Assembly: GCA_934481355.1 (NCBI GenBank)
Contig: CAKSPH010000007.1
Span: 30,999-94,998, forward strand
Direction of reading: 5' to 3'
Length of the DNA stretch: 64,000 nucleotides
From: an uncultured Oscillospiraceae bacterium
GTDB taxonomy: Bacteria > Bacillota > Clostridia > Oscillospirales > Ruminococcaceae
A model generated the notes under the pieces. That model did no database searches, was not told where the DNA came from, and was given only the letters and a program-made list of their open reading frames with translations. Both the position numbers and the translations under genes were made by a program. Shown here piece after piece: positions 58,475 through 64,000 of the stretch (positions within the stretch are counted from its first letter, which is position 1; every line of letters begins with the position of its first letter).

Positions 58475-59398
58475 ATGAAAACAGGACTTATACTTGAAGG
58501 CGGCGCAGTGAGGGGAATATTCACTGCGGGCGTACTTGACAGACTTATGGAGAACGGGATATACTACCCCTATGTTGTGGGAGTTTCAGCAGGGGGCGGC
58601 AACGCGATGAGCTACGTTTCCCGGCAGATAGGCAGGACGGCGCGCCAGATAAACGCCCCGAAATCCGAATCGTATTTCGGGTTCAGGCAGTTTGTGGAGG
58701 TTCACAGGGTAATCAACCTTGACAAGATGGTGTTTGAGTACCCCTACAAGCAGTTCCCGTTCGATTTTGATACATACTTCAATAGCGATACCGAGGTGGA
58801 ATACACCTGCACCTGCTGCGAGACCGGAAAAGCGGAGTTCTTCTCTGAGAAGCATGACCAGAACCGCCTGCTGAGCCTGGTCAAGGCGACCTGTTCGGTG
58901 CCCATGCTCTGCGACCCGGTGGAGATTGGCGGAAAGCACTACCTTGACGGCAGCATTGCGGATTCCATTCCGATACAGCACGCGCTGGACATGGGCTGCG
59001 ACAGGGTCGTGATAGTCCTGACCAAGCCGGACACCAACGTTCCGCCGACAAATTACGCGAAGTTCCGCAAGGTGATCTCGCATATGTACAAGGATTACCC
59101 GAAGTTCATAGACGCCTGCATGGAGCGCGTGGAGAATTACAACAAGACCACTGCGCTGATGGATAAATTACAGGCGGAGGGAAAGGCGTTCGTTATCCGT
59201 CCGCAGATCCCCACGATATCCAAGTTCGAGCAGGACAGCCGCAAGATCATGGAGCTTTACCGCCACGGCTACACGCTGATGGACAAGCACCTGATGGAGC
59301 TAGTTGACTGGAGCGAGGGCAGGGCGCACTCCGCAGAAACTGAGGTTCCGGTTCCCGCCGCGCAGGAGATTCCTGAGGATGGAGTTCTGCTGGCATAA
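58475..59398 (+). CDS. Patatin-like phospholipase
   Basis: 307 residues. LILEGGAVRGIFTAGVLD provides the oxyanion hole, GVSAGGGNA (GxSxG) the Ser nucleophile and YLDGSIADSIP (DG) the catalytic Asp. The family hydrolyses acyl esters of lipids. There is no signal peptide, so it is probably cytoplasmic, like the YjjU/RssA group. GGTGG precedes ATG 58475. Element B3 follows, its target duplication overlapping the stop codon by one base. Confidence 0.92.
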   Translation: MKTGLILEGGAVRGIFTAGVLDRLMENGIYYPYVVGVSAGGGNAMSYVSRQIGRTARQINAPKSESYFGFRQFVEVHRVINLDKMVFEYPYKQFPFDFDTYFNSDTEVEYTCTCCETGKAEFFSEKHDQNRLLSLVKATCSVPMLCDPVEIGGKHYLDGSIADSIPIQHALDMGCDRVVIVLTKPDTNVPPTNYAKFRKVISHMYKDYPKFIDACMERVENYNKTTALMDKLQAEGKAFVIRPQIPTISKFEQDSRKIMELYRHGYTLMDKHLMELVDWSEGRAHSAETEVPVPAAQEIPEDGVLLA

Positions 59399-59401
59399 TA
59401 A

Positions 59402-59470
59402 GGTCACCTCTGAAAACGTGTATAGCACACTGCCCGTTTTCCCTTTTCAAACCGTTTTTTAGAGGTTACC
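59402..59470 (+). repeat. Family B element with internal deletion, copy B3 (69 bp)
   Basis: Both ends are kept (GGTCACCTCTGAAAACG and a TTTTTTAGAGGTTACC end) with TGTATAGCACAC and CCCTTTTCAAACC inside. ATAA is duplicated at 59398-59401 and 59471-59474. It separates the patatin stop codon from its terminator. Confidence 0.9.
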
Positions 59471-59481
59471 ATAAATAATTC

Positions 59482-59543
59482 GGGAGGGCGCCTGCCCTCC
59501 CGTCAGTCTGTCCCCCGGTTCATTCACGAGCCGGGGGATTTTT
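59482..59543 (+). terminator. Tandem hairpins ending the patatin transcript
   Basis: GGGAGGGC / GCCCTCCC (59482-59501) is followed by CCCCCGG / CCGGGGG (59512-59537) with ATTTTT after it. The second is the terminator. Confidence 0.85.
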
Positions 59544-59554
59544 GCCGTGCAAAT

Positions 59555-59784
59555 GGTCACCTCTAAAAACCTTGTTTGAGTGAAAATGTGTATAGCACAC
59601 CGCCTGCTTCTTTCAACGAGCGAAATTTCTGATGCGACGGCGTCCATGCCGTCGCCCGGTTATTTCGCTTTGCAACATCGTGTTGCACCTCCTCGTAAGG
59701 CATACAGCCTTACTTCGTCGGCTTTCATCGCATTCGGTGCACTCTACACATTTTCACTTTTCAAACCGGTTTTTAGAGGTTCCC
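59555..59784 (+). repeat. Family B element, long form, copy B4 (230 bp)
   Basis: Family B ends and flanks, with AAAT duplicated at 59551-59554 and 59785-59788. About 70 extra bases in the middle form their own nested stems (CGACGGC / GCCGTCG, GCGAAAT / ATTTCGC, GCAACA / TGTTGC). The partial copy B6 at the window end starts the same insert, so the long form is a real subfamily. Confidence 0.93.
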
Positions 59785-59793
59785 AAATGTAAA

Positions 59794-60318
59794 TTACTTT
59801 CTCTGCTGTGGCTGTGCCTGCTGCGGAGCCTGCGCCTGCTGCTGGGGCTGCTGCGGCTTCTGAAGCTCGTTTCCGCTGGTGAGCGTCTTTCTGGCAATGC
59901 GTATCTCGTTTACGTCCTTTATCATGAGTTCCTCAACGCGGGAGAGCATCTTGTCCGTGAAATCCTGCGTGTAGTTGCGGATAACGTTGGAGCGCTGCTG
60001 AGCGTTGTTTATCTCCTCTGTGGCGCGGCGGCGCGCCTCCTGAAGGATAGCGTTGGAGTTTATGAGCTCCTCGCGCTGCTTTTCGGCGGTGCTGATTATC
60101 TTTTCGGCTTCCTTTTTGGCTTCGCTGATTATGCGGTTCTTGTCGGCAACGATGTTCTGCGCCTGCTGAATTTCGCGTGGCAGTACAAGACGCATTTCAG
60201 TTGCGATCTCGTCTATCTGTGAGGCGTCCACGAGGCTCTTTTTGCTCAGCGGAACTGGAGCCGCCTTCCTTACGATTTCGTCAAGCATTGAAATAAGATC
60301 TAACAGAGTGTACTCCAT
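59794..60318 (-). CDS. Coiled-coil protein, ATP-synthase b-subunit-like / DivIVA-like
   Basis: 174 residues. Residues about 40-135 are a long charged coiled coil (EIQQAQNIVADKNRIISEAK, then KEAEKIISTAEKQREEL). The C-terminus is a Gln/Pro/Ala low-complexity tail. There is no membrane segment. Proteins like this often follow coaD in clostridia, but their job is unknown; a structural or division role is only a guess. AAAGGAA precedes ATG 60318. It lies 38 bp after coaD. Confidence 0.75.
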   Translation of the reverse strand: MEYTLLDLISMLDEIVRKAAPVPLSKKSLVDASQIDEIATEMRLVLPREIQQAQNIVADKNRIISEAKKEAEKIISTAEKQREELINSNAILQEARRRATEEINNAQQRSNVIRNYTQDFTDKMLSRVEELMIKDVNEIRIARKTLTSGNELQKPQQPQQQAQAPQQAQPQQRK

Positions 60319-60356
60319 GTTGTTTATATTCCTTTCTGAATTATAAGGTCACCTGA

Positions 60357-60884
60357 TCATTTCTGGTATTTCTTCTTTGCAAGCTCCCTTGCCGCGTCGA
60401 AATCCTGCGTCAGCCGGGTGCGTATCTGCTCATGTATGCAGGCGGGGACGTATTTGCTGAGGTCTCCGGAGAACATGGCCACCTGCTTTACCATGCTGGA
60501 GGAAACGAACGTTGTTTTCAGGCTCGCCGGAATGAACACGGTCTCGGCGCGGGGGTTCAGATCCTTGTTCGTGTGCGCCATCTGGAACTCGTACTCGAAA
60601 TCTGATGTAGCGCGGAGCCCCTTTACGATGACGTCCACGTCCTGCCGCTGGTTGAAGTAGTCTGCGAGAAGCCCCTCGAAGCTTGCTATCTCAACGTTGG
60701 GGATATCCTTTGTGGCTTCTTCCAGGAACTCGCAGCGCTCCTTCATGCTGAAGCTGTATGTTTTCAGTGGGTTGATAAGTACGACGACCACCAGCTTGTC
60801 GAACATCTTAGAAGCGCGCTGGATTATGTCGAGATGACCATTTGTCACCGGGTCGAAGCTTCCCGGATAGATGGCGGTTTTCAT
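60357..60884 (-). CDS. coaD: Phosphopantetheine adenylyltransferase
   Basis: 175 residues. It catalyses the fourth step of coenzyme A synthesis, from ATP and 4'-phosphopantetheine. YPGSFDPVTNGHLDII holds the nucleotidyl-transferase TxGH motif, and IVKGLRATSDFEYE and FVSSSMVKQ are conserved. ATG 60884 overlaps the rsmD stop (ATGA). The usual length is about 160 residues; the tail is slightly long. Confidence 0.95.
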   Translation of the reverse strand: MKTAIYPGSFDPVTNGHLDIIQRASKMFDKLVVVVLINPLKTYSFSMKERCEFLEEATKDIPNVEIASFEGLLADYFNQRQDVDVIVKGLRATSDFEYEFQMAHTNKDLNPRAETVFIPASLKTTFVSSSMVKQVAMFSGDLSKYVPACIHEQIRTRLTQDFDAARELAKKKYQK

Positions 60885-61444
60885 TCTTCGGGTCCCTCCT
60901 CTTCGGGCTTCGGGCGGTATATCGTGACGGAGGTGCGCGAGTGCCTGAGCTGCTTTGCTATCTGGAATCTGCCTATCTCCCGGGGGAGGACGCATTCCTT
61001 TTCATGTTCACAGATTATCACGCCGTTTTCGGACATTTTCTCCACAAGATTCGGGAGGGCTTTCTGTATTATCTTGTAATTATATGGAGGGTCGAGCAGC
61101 GCTATGTCGAACACCGCCCGGGTGCTTTTCAGAAACGCGGAGAACGGCATATTGACTACCCGCGCGTTTTCCTCCAGCCCGGTGGACTTCAGGTTGTCGC
61201 GCACCGCCCTGATGGATACCGCCGCGCTGTCAACGAAATATGCCTCCCTGGCGCCGCGGCTGAGCGCTTCGATGCCCAGCTGACCGCTCCCTGCGAACAG
61301 GTCGAGCACCGTCCTGCCCTCTATCTCAAATTGAATAGCGCTGAAAATTGCTTCCTTAACGCCGTCTGTCGTCGGGCGGACGACCTCCGTGCCCTCTACG
61401 GTGACCAGCTTTCTTCCGCGCGCTGTTCCGGTGATAACTCTCAT
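60881..61444 (-). CDS. rsmD: 16S rRNA G966 N2-methyltransferase
   Basis: 187 residues. MRVITGTARGRKL at the start, VLDLFAGSGQLGIEALSRGA for SAM binding, and the catalytic LLDPPYNY. It modifies 16S rRNA in the 30S subunit. It overlaps coaD by 4 bases, a pairing conserved in Firmicutes. ACAGGAG precedes ATG 61444. Confidence 0.95.
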   Translation of the reverse strand: MRVITGTARGRKLVTVEGTEVVRPTTDGVKEAIFSAIQFEIEGRTVLDLFAGSGQLGIEALSRGAREAYFVDSAAVSIRAVRDNLKSTGLEENARVVNMPFSAFLKSTRAVFDIALLDPPYNYKIIQKALPNLVEKMSENGVIICEHEKECVLPREIGRFQIAKQLRHSRTSVTIYRPKPEEEGPEE

Positions 61445-61464
61445 AAAAACTCCTGTAATAAGGC

Positions 61465-63288
61465 TCAGAATCGCTCCTGAATAAAGCTGTAAAGCTCCTG
61501 CGCCTTTTCTGTGCTTATTTTAGCCGCCGCCCGGAGCTCCTCCGGGGAGGCTTTCTTCATTTCCTGCTTGGTCCTGAACGCTTTCATCAGCGCCTGCGCC
61601 TTTGCCGTGCCTATTCCGGGCACCTCCGTAAGCTCCAGCTCGTAGGTTTTCTGCTTGTGCTTTACCCGCTGGAACGTGATGGAATAGCGGTGCACTTCGT
61701 CCTGGATATTCGTCAGCAGCTTGAAAAGCGGCTTGTTGGCGCTTATCTGTATCTCGCCGCCCTCCTTCGCTATCGCGCGGGTGCGGTGCTTGCTGTCCTT
61801 GACAAGTCCGAACAGCGGGACGTTTATGCCCATCTCGTCGAACACCTGAGCCACAGCCGCCACATGACCCTCTCCGCCGTCAAGGAGTATCAGGTCGGGC
61901 AGCGGGGAGAATCCCTCGTCGCCGTCAAGGTAGCGCTGCATTCTGCGGCGGAGTACCTCCTGCATACTTGCGTAGTCGTTTATTCCCACGACATCCCTGA
62001 TGTTGAAGCGCCGGTAGCCCGGCCTGAAGGGACGTCCGTTGCGGTAGACTATCATGCCGCCAACGCGCCCGGTCTCGCCGAAGTTGGACATATCGTAGCT
62101 CTCGATGATGAGCGGTATCTTATCCAGATGGAGCAGGTCGCGGAGATCCTCCAGCGAGTTTATCTCCTTTGCCGTCCTGCCCACGCGCAGCGCGAGGTAT
62201 TCGCTGGCGTTGTTCTTCGCCAGGACTATCTGCGAAAGCCCGTTTCCGCGCTGGGGAACGACGAATTTCAGGGCGTGGCCCGCCTTTTCCCGCAGGAGCT
62301 GGGTGACAAGCTCCATGTCCTCAAATTCCTCGTCGATGTATATTTCCTTCGGGATATCCTCCCGGTCGGGGTAGTAGCTCAGCAGGAAATCCCGCCGCAT
62401 TGCGCCGGGGTCGTACTCGTCGCCGATGAAGAAATTCTCCTTGTCGATGAGCCTGCCGCCGCGGTATTTCACAACTGCGACGCTGGCAAGGCTGACGTTC
62501 TGCGCAAGGGCGACGATGTCGTAGTCCTCGGTCTTGTAGTCGAAGATCTTCTGTGAGTTCTTCAGCCGCGCTATTGCCTGGATTCGGTCGCGGAGCTTTG
62601 CGGCTTTCTCGAATTCAAGGTTTTCTGCGGCTTCGTTCATTTCCTCGGTGAGCTGCTCGACTGACTTCTGGCTTCCGGTTTTAAGGTATTCCAGAGCCTC
62701 GTCAACTATCTTGCGGTATTCCCCGGAGGATATCTTTCCGCGGCACACGCCCATGCACTTCTTGATGTGCATATTCAGGCAGGGTCGCTCCTTGCCTATA
62801 TCCATCGGAAATCGGCGGTTACAGGTGGGCAGCATGAATATGGTGTTTGCCTCCTCCACCGCCTGCTTCACCGTGAATCCGCTGGTGAAGGGCCCGATAT
62901 AATCCGCGTTGGGGTCGTTGGTGTTCAGCGCGTAGGAGATCCTGGGATACGCGCCCTTTGAGACCTTGATGTAGTTGTAGCCCTTGTCGTCCTTCAGCAG
63001 AATGTTGTATTTCGGCTTGTGGAGCTTTATCAGGCTGCATTCCAGCACAAGCGCGTCAAGCTCGCTCGGGCAGACGATGAAGTCAAAGTCCGCGATGTTG
63101 TCGATGAGCTTAAGCGTTTTCGCGTTGTGGTTTGAATCGTGACGGAAATAGGAGGTGACGCGGTTTTTCAGCGCCTTGGCCTTGCCGACATAGATTATCT
63201 TTCCGGTGCCGTCCTTCATGAGATACACCCCGGGGCTGAGCGAAAGGCGGTTCGCCTTGTCGCGCAGATATTCCATATTCTTGTTCAT
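61465..63288 (-). CDS. uvrC: UvrC subunit of the UvrABC excinuclease
   Basis: 607 residues. The GIY-YIG nuclease (SPGVYLMKDGTGKIIYVGKA) makes the 3' cut. A Cys cluster (CNRRF, CLNMHIKKCMGVC) follows, then the UVR motif (EEMNEAAENLEFEKAAKLRD), the RNase H-like UvrC domain (DMSNFGE, LILLDGG) for the 5' cut, and C-terminal helix-hairpin-helix repeats (LTEVPGIGTAKAQALMKAF). Length is typical. GGAGG precedes ATG 63288. Its promoter is at 63316-63344. Confidence 0.96.
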   Translation of the reverse strand: MNKNMEYLRDKANRLSLSPGVYLMKDGTGKIIYVGKAKALKNRVTSYFRHDSNHNAKTLKLIDNIADFDFIVCPSELDALVLECSLIKLHKPKYNILLKDDKGYNYIKVSKGAYPRISYALNTNDPNADYIGPFTSGFTVKQAVEEANTIFMLPTCNRRFPMDIGKERPCLNMHIKKCMGVCRGKISSGEYRKIVDEALEYLKTGSQKSVEQLTEEMNEAAENLEFEKAAKLRDRIQAIARLKNSQKIFDYKTEDYDIVALAQNVSLASVAVVKYRGGRLIDKENFFIGDEYDPGAMRRDFLLSYYPDREDIPKEIYIDEEFEDMELVTQLLREKAGHALKFVVPQRGNGLSQIVLAKNNASEYLALRVGRTAKEINSLEDLRDLLHLDKIPLIIESYDMSNFGETGRVGGMIVYRNGRPFRPGYRRFNIRDVVGINDYASMQEVLRRRMQRYLDGDEGFSPLPDLILLDGGEGHVAAVAQVFDEMGINVPLFGLVKDSKHRTRAIAKEGGEIQISANKPLFKLLTNIQDEVHRYSITFQRVKHKQKTYELELTEVPGIGTAKAQALMKAFRTKQEMKKASPEELRAAAKISTEKAQELYSFIQERF

Positions 63289-63315
63289 GGCTCGCCTCCT
63301 GTTTATACATTAACT

Positions 63316-63344
63316 ATTGTATCATTTTTTCATGAAAAATACAA
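63316..63344 (-). promoter_or_regulatory. Promoter of uvrC
   Basis: On the minus strand: TTGTAT (63344-63339), 17-bp spacer, TACAAT (63321-63316), 28 bp before ATG 63288. No SOS-box palindrome of the DinR type (GAAC-N4-GTTC) is seen here. Confidence 0.72.
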
Positions 63345-63428
63345 GTGCTGACGTAAACTTTTTTTGCAAAATGCAATAAAGCGTATAAATTGCGGGTACT
63401 GCGGCATACTACCTCCAGAAAAAATGTT

Positions 63429-63587
63429 GGTCACCTTTAAAAACCTTGTTTGAGTGAAAATGTGTATAGCACACCGACTGCTTCTTCAAACCTCCTCGTA
63501 AGGCATACAGCCTTACTTCGTCGGCTTTCATCGCATTCGGCGCACTCTGACCATTTTCCCTTTTCAAACCGGTTTTTAGAGGTGACC
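63429..63587 (+). repeat. Family B element, copy B5 (159 bp)
   Basis: Starts GGTCACCTTTAAAAACC and ends GGTTTTTAGAGGTGACC, flanked by TGTT at 63425-63428 and 63588-63591. It lies in the leader of the small secreted-protein gene. The element carries an open frame that joins this gene, but the gene's own start is supported separately. Confidence 0.93.
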
Positions 63588-63605
63588 TGTTCCAGGAGGT
63601 ACAAT

Positions 63606-63923
63606 ATGTCGTTTTATGGAAAACTGACCAGCGGACTCATGGCGCTGACCCTGCTCGGGGGCGGCGCCGCCTATGTGGCTTCGGCGGCGGGAAACGTGCT
63701 GAATGCGGCGGAGCAGACCGCCGCTGAGCTTTCCGGCTATGTCGTCAGGGAATACAACGGCGGGGCGGCGCTCTTCAGGGACGGCAGCGACGAGCCGCTG
63801 GCGGTGTACTCGCTCCCGGCGGAGGCGCTGAATCCTGCGGATATGGAGCTCCTGCGCGAGGGAATACGCCTGCGCGGGCTCTCCGAGGTCAGCAGGCTGC
63901 TGGAGGACTTAGGGATAGAATAA
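63606..63923 (+). CDS. Small protein with N-terminal membrane segment, function unknown
   Basis: 105 residues. SFYGKLTSGLMALTLLGG is an N-terminal hydrophobic segment that could be a signal anchor. The rest (YVVREYNGGAALFRDGS, then LPAEALNPADMELLREG and a C-terminal helix) recalls a conserved clostridial family of unknown role with one small beta unit. AGGAGG lies 6-7 bases before ATG 63606, so the longer in-frame reading that starts inside element B5 is not needed. Element B6 begins directly after its stop codon. Confidence 0.75.
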   Translation: MSFYGKLTSGLMALTLLGGGAAYVASAAGNVLNAAEQTAAELSGYVVREYNGGAALFRDGSDEPLAVYSLPAEALNPADMELLREGIRLRGLSEVSRLLEDLGIE

Positions 63924-64000
63924 GGTCACCTCTAAAAACCTTGTTTGAGTGAAAATGTGTATAGCACACCGCCTGCTTCTTTCAACGAGCGAAATTTCTG
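63924..64000 (+). repeat. Family B element, long form, copy B6 (cut by window edge)
   Basis: Starts GGTCACCTCTAAAAACC and follows B4 base for base to the window end, including the start of the long-form insert (CAACGAGCGAAATTTCTG). The ATAA before it (63920-63923) includes the TAA stop of the preceding gene. Confidence 0.9.

Noticed and set aside
63450..63605. 52-codon N-terminal extension of the small membrane protein, read through element B5
   Set aside because: AGGAGG and ATG 63606 give a natural start before the hydrophobic segment. The same peptide frame appears in unrelated B copies because the element itself happens to be open.
59402..64000. CRISPR-like array in the cluster of family B copies near the window end
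   Set aside because: The copies are 69-230 bp, vary in orientation and are separated by whole genes; there are no short repeats with uniform spacers and no cas genes.

Overview
The window looks like a chromosome segment of a GC-rich, low-oxygen gut Firmicute, most likely an Oscillospiraceae/Ruminococcaceae-type clostridium. This rests on strong AGGAGG ribosome sites, TTGACA/TATAAT promoters, an ispH-ribosomal protein S1 fusion, a feoA-feoA-feoB iron operon with a Cys-rich FeoB-associated protein, RpiR and LytTR/GHKL regulators, and a large starch and maltodextrin locus. I saw no phage, plasmid, CRISPR, tRNA or rRNA genes and no transposase. No species is claimed.

Layout. 1-6.0 kb: an M23 murein hydrolase, a large DUF2339-type membrane protein and a cytosolic diguanylate cyclase with a LacI-like sugar-sensor domain. 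6.0-12.9 kb: a DUF2726 protein, a probable lipoprotein, a LytTR response regulator with a GHKL histidine kinase, a secreted/membrane protein of unknown function that probably is their target, and a MATE exporter. 13.0-27.3 kb: the starch block. LacI regulator, 4-alpha-glucanotransferase and glycogen phosphorylase come first, then malE, malF, malG, a second LacI regulator, a surface alpha-amylase lipoprotein and a cytoplasmic pullulanase. Together they would cut starch outside, import maltodextrins and break them down inside; the transport ATPase is not here. 27.5-38.2 kb (minus strand): one long run with a RING-like zinc protein, a GT2 glycosyltransferase, two paralogous GT-C-like membrane proteins, a TrkH/KtrB K+ channel, a tRNA methyltransferase, rsmI, a small membrane protein and folC. 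38.7-44 kb: HPr, a small lipoprotein, a LysM-G5-M23 hydrolase and a von Willebrand A lipoprotein. 44-49.5 kb: an RpiR regulator, a flavoprotein, then cmk-plsC-ispH/rpsA. 49.8-54.4 kb (minus strand): the ferrous iron operon with its own DtxR-like regulator. Its feoB carries an internal deletion and frameshift. 54.6-64 kb: an RHH protein, clpB, a patatin-like lipase, and a minus-strand group with a coiled-coil protein, coaD, rsmD and uvrC.

The most distinctive feature is a set of short palindromic mobile elements. Families A (162 bp) and B (159 bp) share the terminal repeat GGTNACCTCTAAAAACC and are flanked by 4-bp target duplications that can be read directly. Several copies sit exactly on stop codons, between a stop codon and its terminator, or in 5' leaders, and one remnant supplies a ribosome binding site. 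Family C (about 175 bp, apparently TA target) has inserted in frame inside the signal peptide of the putative LytTR target gene, adding 59 codons without a stop.

Three sets of regulatory sites can also be read: TGTAAC boxes spaced 10-11 or 21 bp beside the LytTR system, TTAG-N6-CTAA palindromes across the iron locus, and LacI-type palindromes (CCGGAAACGTT and GTTTCGAAAC) across the starch locus.
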